Positions 1 through 5,654 of a stretch of 8,976 bases of DNA are shown in pieces (within the stretch, counting starts at the first letter, position 1; every line of letters begins with the position of its first letter). This DNA comes from Paramuribaculum sp. GTDB taxonomy: Bacteria; Bacteroidota; Bacteroidia; Bacteroidales; Muribaculaceae. Position numbers and translations under genes: made by a program. The DNA lies in the NCBI GenBank assembly GCA_029058455.1, contig JAIDXU010000199.1:1-8976 (forward strand). The letters run 5' to 3'. The notes below the pieces were generated by a model. The model did no database searches, was not told where the DNA came from, and saw only the letters and a program-made list of their open reading frames with translations.

Positions 1-68
1 TAACTATTGGGTCGGGGTGTGTCTCGGCCGGCTCAGAAGTTAATAATCCAATCAATAGTTATAGAGAT

Positions 69-1604
69 ATGTCAAGAGCATCTTTTCTTGCGGGAGCGGG
101 TCTGGCGCTGTGGGGCGCGGCTTTTGCTCAGGACTCAGTGGCTCCCAAGCCAAATATAGTGCTTTTTCTTGTCGACGATATGGGTTGGCAGGACACATCC
201 GTGCCTTTCCATAGCGAGGTAACTCCCCTCAATGAGCGGTTTCATACTCCCAACATGGAGCGGCTCGCCGACAAGGGGGTGAAGTTTACATCGGCCTATG
301 CCAGCAGTATCAGCTCACCTTCGCGCTGCTCTCTGCTCACAGGCATGAATGCCGCCCGTCACAAGGTTACCAACTGGACTCTTGACTATAACAAGTCGAC
401 CGACGAGGCCGACCCCGATATTATTCTTCCTCAGTGGAATGTCAACGGCATTCAGCCGGTGGGAGGCATAGAACACTCGGCCGAGGCGACTCCGTTTGTG
501 TCTCTGTTGCGCGACGGCGGTTATCACACCATTCACTGCGGCAAGGCTCATTTCGGAGCTATCGGTACCCCTTCGGCCGATCCGCTCACAATGGGTTTTG
601 ACGTCAATATCTGCGGACATGCGGGCGGAGGTCTCGCTTCCTATCTCGGCGAGCAGCGCTATGGCCATGATGCCGAGGGAAAGGCTCTGAGCAAATTTTC
701 GATTCCCGGACTTGAGAAATATTGGGATACCGACACCTTTGCTACCGAAGCGCTTACTATCGAGGCGCTTAAGGCTCTCGACAACAACCGCGGCAGCGGC
801 AAGCCGTTTTTCCTCTATATGTCACACTATGCCGTTCATGTGCCTATTCAGGCCGACAAGCGTTTTCTGCAGAAATATCTCGATGCGGGGCTCTCGCCGC
901 TCGAAGCGGCCTATGCCACTCTTGTAGAGGGCATGGATAAGAGCCTGGGCGATATTATGGACTATCTCGAGGCTAACGGCGAGGCCGACAACACAATCAT
1001 AATATTTATGAGCGACAACGGCGGTCTTGCCGCTCTGGGACGCACTCCGCCGCTCGGCGTGCAGAATGCTCCTCTGCGCTCCGGCAAGGGCTCGGCCTAT
1101 GAGGGAGGTGTAAGAGAGCCGATGATTGTTTACTGGCCCGGAGTCACCGACAAAGGTTCGGTAATCGACAATTGTATAGCTATCGAGGATTTCTACCCCA
1201 CGATTCTTGAAATGGCCGGGGTTGAGGATTATGCCACGGTTCAGACTGTCGACGGCCGCAGTTTCGCCAACCTGCTCAGAGGCGAGACCGAGGCCGAGCC
1301 CCGCACCCTTTATTGGAACACCCCCAACACATGGATCTCAGGCGATCTTCTCGATCAGGGCATCGGGCAGACATGTGCCGTGAGAAGCGGTGACTACAAA
1401 CTGATATATTTCTATAAAACAGGCAAGAAGGAGCTTTATAACATAGCCCAGGATGTGTCGGAGACTCATGATCTGGCCGCCGAACTTCCCGAGGTGACAG
1501 AGCGGTTGAGCCGCGAGCTCGGCCAATATCTGCGCAGTGTGGGGGCTCAACGGCCGTCGTTTGCCGCCGATTCGCGCCCCTGCCCGTGGCCCGACGAGAT
1601 TTGA
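69..1604 (+). CDS. Exported serine-type S1 family sulfatase
   Basis: Secreted sulfatase that would remove sulfate esters from a glycan or other organic sulfate in the periplasm; the substrate cannot be read from sequence. Residues 1-20 form a signal peptide (short basic start, hydrophobic core, AFA before Q21). Metal ligands D36-D37 lie in VDDMGW. The catalytic signature is S82-S-P-S-R86-x4-T91-G92, so the formylglycine precursor is Ser82, a type matured by radical-SAM anaerobic sulfatase-maturating enzymes (family knowledge; none is in this window). Other active-site elements are GKAHFG (K159, H161), H253/H257 in HYAVHVP, D316-N317 in SDNGG, and K340 in the RSGKGSAYEGG block. The length of 511 aa and the PWPDE C-terminus fit intact family members. 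The frame has no stop back to base 3, but no other ATG exists and the signal peptide supports this start. No clear promoter lies in the 68 upstream bases, so it may follow an upstream gene in an operon. Confidence 0.95.
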   Translation: MSRASFLAGAGLALWGAAFAQDSVAPKPNIVLFLVDDMGWQDTSVPFHSEVTPLNERFHTPNMERLADKGVKFTSAYASSISSPSRCSLLTGMNAARHKVTNWTLDYNKSTDEADPDIILPQWNVNGIQPVGGIEHSAEATPFVSLLRDGGYHTIHCGKAHFGAIGTPSADPLTMGFDVNICGHAGGGLASYLGEQRYGHDAEGKALSKFSIPGLEKYWDTDTFATEALTIEALKALDNNRGSGKPFFLYMSHYAVHVPIQADKRFLQKYLDAGLSPLEAAYATLVEGMDKSLGDIMDYLEANGEADNTIIIFMSDNGGLAALGRTPPLGVQNAPLRSGKGSAYEGGVREPMIVYWPGVTDKGSVIDNCIAIEDFYPTILEMAGVEDYATVQTVDGRSFANLLRGETEAEPRTLYWNTPNTWISGDLLDQGIGQTCAVRSGDYKLIYFYKTGKKELYNIAQDVSETHDLAAELPEVTERLSRELGQYLRSVGAQRPSFAADSRPCPWPDEI

Positions 1605-1626
1605 AGCATCGCCGATTTTGGTAATT

Positions 1627-1675
1627 TTAGGCCTAATCGGGGTTAGTGGCGGTAAGATTTAAGGTGTTAACTTTG
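1627..1675 (+). promoter_or_regulatory. Candidate promoter region of the Cys-type hydrolase gene
   Basis: TAACTTTG at 1668-1675 is a perfect match to the Bacteroidota -7 consensus TAnnTTTG. I see no good -33 TTTG about 20 bp upstream. A perfect 10-bp palindrome, TTAGGCCTAA, sits at 1627-1636, about 31 bp upstream of the box, where an operator could lie. A larger CCGATT/AATCGG pairing (1612-1617 with 1635-1640) also exists and could be a weak hairpin after the sulfatase. Only 8 bases separate the box from the ATG, so transcription from it would give an almost leaderless mRNA. That closeness is a reason for caution. Confidence 0.45.
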
Positions 1676-1683
1676 CCGGTGAT

Positions 1684-2760
1684 ATGAAAACAATTGCCTT
1701 AATGCTAACTCTTTTGTCAGGATGCCTGACGCTGAATTCTCAATCTATGAACAATCCGAATACCATCACCACTCTCGCGCCTCAGCAACAACTCGTGCTC
1801 ACTCAGGAGTGGGACAAGGTTTTTCCCAAGAGTGATAAGGTTGACCACCGCAAGGTTACCTTTGTAAACCGCTACGGCATTACTCTTGCCGCCGACATGT
1901 ATATTCCCGCCGGAGCTTCCGGCAAGCTCCCTGCCATAGCTGTGAGCGGACCTTTCGGAGCGGTCAAGGAACAAAGTTCAGGCCTATATGCCCAGCAGCT
2001 TGCCGAGCGCGGTTTCCTCACCATAGCTTTCGACCCCTCGTTTACCGGTGAGAGCGGAGGCCAGCCCCGCCGCGTTGCCTCGCCCGACATCAATGTAGAG
2101 GACTTTTCGGCAGCCGTTGATTTTCTGTCGGTGCAGCCCGAAGTTGATCCCGACCGCATAGGTATTCTCGGAGTATGCGGCTGGGGAGGAATCGCGATTC
2201 AGGCCGCCATCAACGATCCCCGCATCAAGGCCACTGTCGCCTCAACAATGTATGACATGACCCGCGTGTCGGCCAACGGATATTTCGACGCCGACAATTC
2301 TATGGAGAAGCGCAATGCCGCCCGAGCCGCCCTTGCCGCTCAGCGCACCCGTGACTATCGCGAGGGGTTTTATCAGCGTGCCGGCGGAGTGGTTGATCCT
2401 CTGCCCGAGGATGCGCCGCTGTTTGTGAAACAATATCATGATTATTACAAGACTCCGAGGGGCTATCATGAGCGTTCGGGCAATTCAACCGACGGCTGGA
2501 ACACTACGTCAACCCTCCCGTTTCTCAATTTCAAATTCTTTGAATATGCCGGCGAGCTTCAGAGCGCGGTGCTTATAGTTCACGGCGAAAACGCTCATTC
2601 CCGCTATTTTGGCGAAGATACCTTCAAGCTGCTTCATGGCGACAACAAGGAGCTCCTGATTGTGGCCGACGCAACCCATTGCGATCTCTATGACAATCTC
2701 GATAAGATTCCTATGAATCAGATCGCCACATTCTTCACCACTCAAATGCCTGAAAAATAA
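1684..2760 (+). CDS. Exported alpha/beta hydrolase with Cys nucleophile (dienelactone-hydrolase/YcjY-like)
   Basis: Alpha/beta-hydrolase fold enzyme acting outside the cytoplasm; the substrate is unknown. The nucleophile elbow is G163-V-C165-G-W-G-G, with cysteine where most hydrolases have serine, as in dienelactone hydrolases. The acid is probably E302 in HGENAHS and the base H332 in ATHCD, giving a Cys-Glu-His triad. The block STMYDMTR (187-194) and the segment YHDYYKTPRGYH (251-262) are characteristic, from memory, of a widespread COG1073 group. The N-terminus is hydrophobic with L-S-G-C14, a possible lipobox, but a signal peptide of 13 residues would be very short. Signal peptidase I cleavage just before Q20 is the alternative. 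The gene starts 79 bp after the sulfatase on the same strand, so co-transcription or use of the -7 box at 1668 are both possible. Its stop lies 34 bp from the convergent end of TPR-D. Fold and export are sure; lipidation and substrate are not. Confidence 0.9.
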   Translation: MKTIALMLTLLSGCLTLNSQSMNNPNTITTLAPQQQLVLTQEWDKVFPKSDKVDHRKVTFVNRYGITLAADMYIPAGASGKLPAIAVSGPFGAVKEQSSGLYAQQLAERGFLTIAFDPSFTGESGGQPRRVASPDINVEDFSAAVDFLSVQPEVDPDRIGILGVCGWGGIAIQAAINDPRIKATVASTMYDMTRVSANGYFDADNSMEKRNAARAALAAQRTRDYREGFYQRAGGVVDPLPEDAPLFVKQYHDYYKTPRGYHERSGNSTDGWNTTSTLPFLNFKFFEYAGELQSAVLIVHGENAHSRYFGEDTFKLLHGDNKELLIVADATHCDLYDNLDKIPMNQIATFFTTQMPEK

Positions 2761-2781
2761 TCCGCCCGATAATAGGGAAAG

Positions 2782-2815
2782 GGTATTATACCGCTCAGAG
2801 CAAGCGGATTATACC
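2782..2815 (-). terminator. Weak hairpin over the stop codon of TPR-D, possible terminator
   Basis: The stem CCGCT (2791-2795) / AGCGG (2803-2807) closes a 7-base loop. An outer GGTAT/ATACC pairing (2782-2786 with 2811-2815) adds to it across an internal loop. It spans the TGA of TPR-D and lies between convergent genes, where a bidirectional terminator would be useful. No T-run follows on either strand, so it is not a classical intrinsic terminator. Part of the stem may simply be the conserved I-I-R-L-L-stop coding sequence. Confidence 0.25.
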
Positions 2816-2879
2816 GTCGATCACTTTGGTGCCGAGTTGTTTATCAAACACCCGGTAGCAAAGTGATTCCCTTCGTGAA
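2791..2879 (-). repeat. 89-bp near-identical 3' segment shared with TPR-B (copy in TPR-D)
   Basis: This segment covers the last 28 codons, the stop and a few bases beyond of TPR-D. It matches 5566-5654 in TPR-B at 87 of 89 positions by my hand alignment, including silent sites. The corresponding end of TPR-A encodes nearly the same protein but differs at many bases. Similarity falls off sharply on the inner side of the block. Recent gene conversion or unequal crossing-over between B and D is the simplest reading. Confidence 0.85.
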
Positions 2880-4516
2880 ACGATGGCGCCTTTGGTGCGA
2901 TTGAGCAGGTTAGTCATTTGGGTTGGTGTTACGCCACACTTTATCAGAAGTGCGGTGTGGAGATCATAGGAGTTTAGTTTACCTCCGGTCAGCAGTCTGA
3001 GATTTCCGATGAAATTTGGGGAGCTTTCTAAAACGGTTTTTTTGAGCTCATCCCAAAGCGGATCAGATTCTTTAATTTCGCGGTTCTCTTCGATATATGA
3101 TTGAAGTTTGGTAAAAGTGTCTGATTGAAGTATCGAGGGTGTCAGAGCTGAAGAAGGATCGCCTGTATTATTGAGGTCGAGGAGCTTTGTTCTTAGTCTT
3201 TGACGGAGGGCGTGTAGAGATTCTTCATCTCTGTTGGATGTCGGGGTTGTATCATCGTCGCTGTAGGAGGGTTGGGAGGATGTCTGCGGTTTTTTGATTA
3301 TGTTTTCGAGTCGGCTGATATTCTCAAGGGCAATATGAAGCTTGATTACATTTCTTTTATTCCTGTTTTTGAGCAACAGGATAATTACCGCCATTATTAG
3401 AGCGAGCAGAGTTATTCCACCGACCGTGCGTTTGAGAATGATATTAAACCTTTCCGCTTTCTGACGATGTTTGAGGTGGAGGTCATAGTTGTGGAGCAGC
3501 TGTTGGTTGACGGTCATATTTATCTGCCCCCCGTCGTAGAGGGATTCAAGCAGAGAGAGATGGTCGCTGAGATATTGAGCTGCGGTGTCGGGATTAAGGC
3601 GGTTGCGTAGCTCGGTGGAAAGCAGCACACTATAGGCCGTGGGGGTATAGAGCGTATCTTTGCTTTCAATCAGTTGGCAGGCGTAGATAAATGCGGAGTC
3701 TTTTAGTCCGGCATCATAATAGATTTTTATGGCATAGGAGAGTGCGCGGCTTCTTTCCATAGGGTGTACCGTTGAGGGTGTCTCACGAATGTAGATAAGT
3801 GCGGAATCAATCTCGCCGAGCCGATATTTCGCTGCGCCGAGATACATTGACGATTTAGCCCTATGGGTGGTGTCGAGATTTTGGCTTTTGTTGAGGGCGA
3901 GCCGAAAATATTTTTCCGCCTCGGGGATTTGCTGTGCGCGCAGATATATCCCGCCGAGCAATTGAAGGTCAGATACTTCCCCTATTGTGTCGTTAAGCTC
4001 TCTATCTATATTGATTGATTCTTTGAGACAAGCTACCCCTTCATCAAACAGACACAGTGAGTTGAGCAATCGGCCCATCTGACTCAGCACCCGGCCTTTC
4101 AACTCTCTGTCATTATCTGAATCTGACAGAATATCCTCGGCAGCATTAAAGAATTTCAACGCGGTGGAATAGTCACCGAGGTCAGTGTAAACCCTTCCGC
4201 CATAGTAAAGCACCTCGGGATAAAGGTTCCATGAGGGGCGTTGTGAATAATAGTCTAACACGCTCAGAAAGAGAGTATCGGAGGTGTGGCGCAAATTAGC
4301 GTTGTCGCGAGCCTTGAGGGTGAGGAAATCATAATAGTGGCGGTCATCTTCTCTGAGAGTGTTGCGGTCGATTGATTGGAGAGCCGCAAGAGCCTCCTCG
4401 GGGTTTTCCGATATGAGCCCCGCAACATAATAAAATAGCCGGCCGTCAGGTCGCGAATGAGAGCAGCCTATAAGCGTGAGGGCACATATTATCGTGAAAA
4501 CTATACGATGGGTCAT
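2795..4516 (-). CDS. TPR-D: lipobox, periplasmic TPR, one TM helix, C-terminal HTH-like regulator
   Basis: Probable membrane-spanning one-component transcription regulator: a periplasmic TPR domain senses a ligand or partner, and a cytoplasmic C-terminal domain binds DNA (inference from architecture). Residues 1-18 end in a lipobox, L15-I-G-C18. Five clear TPR-like helical hairpins lie at about 100-130, 140-171, 185-215, 220-247 and 256-285, preceded by a helical region (35-95) shared by all three paralogues. One TM helix spans about 364-383, followed by basic KNRNKRN (positive-inside) and an amphipathic helix (390-408) that may dimerise. A low-complexity Ser/Thr/Asp linker lies at 411-432. 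The output domain begins near 485 (DPLWDEL). Its HTH-like part is 518-557, with TPTQMTNLLNR and TKGAIVSRRESL as probable helix 2 and recognition helix. This resembles the C-terminal domain of other Bacteroidota TPR regulators (from memory, DUF6377-like). It starts 94 bp after the hydrolase-like gene, with no convincing promoter of its own. The DNA target is unknown. Confidence 0.88.
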   Translation of the reverse strand: MTHRIVFTIICALTLIGCSHSRPDGRLFYYVAGLISENPEEALAALQSIDRNTLREDDRHYYDFLTLKARDNANLRHTSDTLFLSVLDYYSQRPSWNLYPEVLYYGGRVYTDLGDYSTALKFFNAAEDILSDSDNDRELKGRVLSQMGRLLNSLCLFDEGVACLKESINIDRELNDTIGEVSDLQLLGGIYLRAQQIPEAEKYFRLALNKSQNLDTTHRAKSSMYLGAAKYRLGEIDSALIYIRETPSTVHPMERSRALSYAIKIYYDAGLKDSAFIYACQLIESKDTLYTPTAYSVLLSTELRNRLNPDTAAQYLSDHLSLLESLYDGGQINMTVNQQLLHNYDLHLKHRQKAERFNIILKRTVGGITLLALIMAVIILLLKNRNKRNVIKLHIALENISRLENIIKKPQTSSQPSYSDDDTTPTSNRDEESLHALRQRLRTKLLDLNNTGDPSSALTPSILQSDTFTKLQSYIEENREIKESDPLWDELKKTVLESSPNFIGNLRLLTGGKLNSYDLHTALLIKCGVTPTQMTNLLNRTKGAIVSRRESLCYRVFDKQLGTKVIDGIIRLL

Positions 4517-4562
4517 TGCAGATGATTGGTTCAGGGTGATTGGATTATAGGAGAGGGTATGG
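4517..4562 (-). other. Leader of TPR-D with relic of an A-type TPR gene end
   Basis: Reading on the + strand, 4519-4562 aligns with the A-B junction at 7279-7314. Both share TGATTGGTT, then AGG.TGATT, then the exact 12-mer GATTATAGGAGA (4543-4554 and 7298-7309), followed by GTATG. In TPR-A the 12-mer and GTATG belong to the final codons and stop of the gene. Upstream of TPR-D they are non-coding, because the preceding gene is now the unrelated hydrolase-like protein, which ends at 4611. The match stops after GTATG. Confidence 0.7.
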
Positions 4563-4610
4563 TGTATATGTTGGAGAAAAGATAGGTAGAGAGGTTCGGA
4601 AGGTAGGATG

Positions 4611-5432
4611 TCACTTGCTGTTTGCTTTCAACCATTCTATAATATCAGCAATTGCATAGGAATTAAACGATCGCGGTGCGTTGGGGTTCATATCTCCAAA
4701 CCACGGAAGATTTGAGTTGTTTTCAGTGTTGAGGAGGCAACAACCTGTTTCGAGGTAGGTTTTTATCACAGTGGAATTCGAGGGAGGTAGGATAATGTCA
4801 AGACTTGAGCTGTTTTCATACCAATTGACTAAAGGATCTGCGCCTCCGAAGGCCGCAAAAACCGGGCAGGTTAATTTGCCAAGATATTTCTTGGGTTGGA
4901 ATTTGACAAGTTCGCGGAACTCTTCAGGCATAGTCGGTTCAATAGTATCAAATGGCTCGGAAGAGGTATATAGCTCGATTTCTTTTCTCATTTGCTCTCT
5001 GATTTCTCTCGGGTTAGGGAAATCGTATATATAAGAGAGTCCGGTCATCATTCTTGTCATGAATTGACTTCCGTCAACACAGACGCCTGACACGAGTATC
5101 AGCCCCTCAGGTGATGATTCTGACGCGCAGATTGTAGCGGCGGCTGAGCCGTCAAAACTCAATCCCATAATAAAATAACCATCCTCTTTACTTTGAGCAG
5201 CAATAGAATTCGTGCGTGCCTTAAACTGTTCGACACCTTGTTTAATCTTACCGACCGGAAAAATAATATTTATCGTGTCGATATTTTCGTTATAGGCTTT
5301 ATAATAGCCGGTGGCTATCGAATCAGTTATCCCTGTCTCATCGGTTGAGGCAAAAGTAACCAATGTGACATTGTTAGACCCCGTTGCAACTAAGCCAATT
5401 ATAGCAGCAAATAATGAAATGATGTAACGCAT
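4611..5432 (-). CDS. Exported alpha/beta-hydrolase-like protein lacking any histidine (likely pseudoenzyme)
   Basis: Residues 1-18 form a signal peptide (MRYIISLFAAIIGLVATG), so the product is probably periplasmic. The fold is recognisable. The nucleophile elbow region is IMGLSFDGSAA, with S92 at the usual serine but D94 where GxSxG enzymes have a second glycine-type position. The strand and acid region LTCPVFAAFGGADPLV gives D199. In related secreted hydrolases the next motif is GLNHLF, carrying the catalytic His; here the aligned residues are TGCCLL (229-234), so the His is replaced by Cys. The whole 273-aa product has no histidine. It is also short before the nucleophile (about 70 residues after the signal peptide), without the usual SGSGPQDRD-type loop. 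It has its own promoter, is flanked by sensor paralogues and precedes TPR-D by 94 bp. It could be a binding or signalling protein, an enzyme using another mechanism, or a decaying gene; the open frame argues against simple decay. Confidence 0.8.
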   Translation of the reverse strand: MRYIISLFAAIIGLVATGSNNVTLVTFASTDETGITDSIATGYYKAYNENIDTINIIFPVGKIKQGVEQFKARTNSIAAQSKEDGYFIMGLSFDGSAAATICASESSPEGLILVSGVCVDGSQFMTRMMTGLSYIYDFPNPREIREQMRKEIELYTSSEPFDTIEPTMPEEFRELVKFQPKKYLGKLTCPVFAAFGGADPLVNWYENSSSLDIILPPSNSTVIKTYLETGCCLLNTENNSNLPWFGDMNPNAPRSFNSYAIADIIEWLKANSK

Positions 5433-5461
5433 AATAAATTAATTTAATTAATAATTTGCTG

Positions 5462-5469
5462 CAAAAATA
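5462..5469 (-). promoter_or_regulatory. -7 promoter box for the His-less hydrolase-like gene
   Basis: On the minus strand this reads TATTTTTG, a perfect TAnnTTTG match to the Bacteroidota -7 element. It is followed by 29 bases to the ATG at 5432, of which the last 20 or so are nearly pure A/T. That gives a plausible short, unstructured 5' leader without a Shine-Dalgarno site, as is normal in this phylum. The -33 region, about 20 bp upstream, reads CTTTAT and is only a weak match to TTTG. It supports separate transcription of this gene, and perhaps of TPR-D, from the A-B unit. Confidence 0.6.
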
Positions 5470-5502
5470 GTCATTATCAGAGCGGATAAAGGCGAAAATG
5501 GT

Positions 5503-5523
5503 GTACGGAAAAAGTACGGAAAA
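5503..5523. promoter_or_regulatory. Phased direct repeats, candidate operator
   Basis: GTACGGAAAA occurs twice, at 5503-5512 and 5514-5523, an 11-bp period or about one helical turn. On the minus strand the pair lies upstream of the TATTTTTG box, with its centre roughly 55-60 bp ahead of the expected transcription start. That is a usual place for an activator that binds direct repeats on one face of DNA. No protein is shown to bind it. The neighbouring TPR regulators are the obvious candidates by position. Confidence 0.45.
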
Positions 5524-5554
5524 GCATTGATGGTAATTATTTAAAGGAGCGAGA

Positions 5555-5590
5555 GGCCGATAATCCCGCTCAGAGCAAGCGGATTATGCC
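5555..5590 (-). terminator. Imperfect hairpin over the stop codon of TPR-B, possible terminator
   Basis: The left arm 5555-5570 pairs with the right arm AGCGGATTATGCC (5578-5590) around the loop CAGAGCA, with one 1-base and one 2-base bulge, giving about 13 base pairs. It includes the TGA of TPR-B and is stronger than the equivalent at TPR-D because the outer bases also pair. No T-run follows on the minus strand. If it works, it would separate the A-B transcript from the downstream hydrolase-like gene, which has its own -7 box. Confidence 0.35.
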
Positions 5591-5654
5591 GTCGATCACT
5601 TTGGTGCCGAGTCGTTTATCAAACACCCGGTAGCAAAGTGATTCCCTTCGTGAA
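5566..5654 (-). repeat. 89-bp near-identical 3' segment shared with TPR-D (copy in TPR-B)
   Basis: Partner of 2791-2879, with 87 of 89 positions identical by hand alignment. The two differences are ATGC versus ATAC and GTCG versus GTTG. Just inside the block the B sequence (GAAGCTATTGTGCTT) departs from D (GAAACGATGGCGCC). The recognition helix therefore differs, while everything downstream of it is shared. Confidence 0.85.

Noticed and set aside
3..68. Possible N-terminal extension of the sulfatase upstream of base 69
   Set aside because: The frame has no stop back to base 3, but it contains no start codon of the ATG type and the residues do not look like family sequence. The signal peptide beginning at 69 is a better start.
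315..668. Minus-strand open frame of 117 codons inside the sulfatase
   Set aside because: It lies opposite the sulfatase active-site coding region and has no recognisable motif. A G+C-rich gene easily leaves such antisense frames open.
82..900. GKAHFG in place of the common GKWHLG sulfatase motif as a sign of inactivity
   Set aside because: Lys159 and His161 are both kept, and this variant is, as I recall, usual in one group of Bacteroidota S1 sulfatases. All other active-site motifs are intact.
2300..2745. Several minus-strand frames of 62-78 codons inside the Cys-type hydrolase
   Set aside because: They are shadows of a clearly conserved coding gene, overlap each other, and show no signal peptide, domain or promoter.
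4771..5034. Plus-strand open frame of 87 codons inside the hydrolase-like gene
   Set aside because: Antisense to a gene with signal peptide and fold motifs; its product shows no domain and no promoter or leader precedes it.
5433..5569. CRISPR-like or mobile-element end, because of the short repeats and AT-rich stretch
   Set aside because: There are only two repeat units with a 1-bp gap, no spacers, no inverted terminal repeats and no transposase. A promoter with operator-like repeats explains it better.
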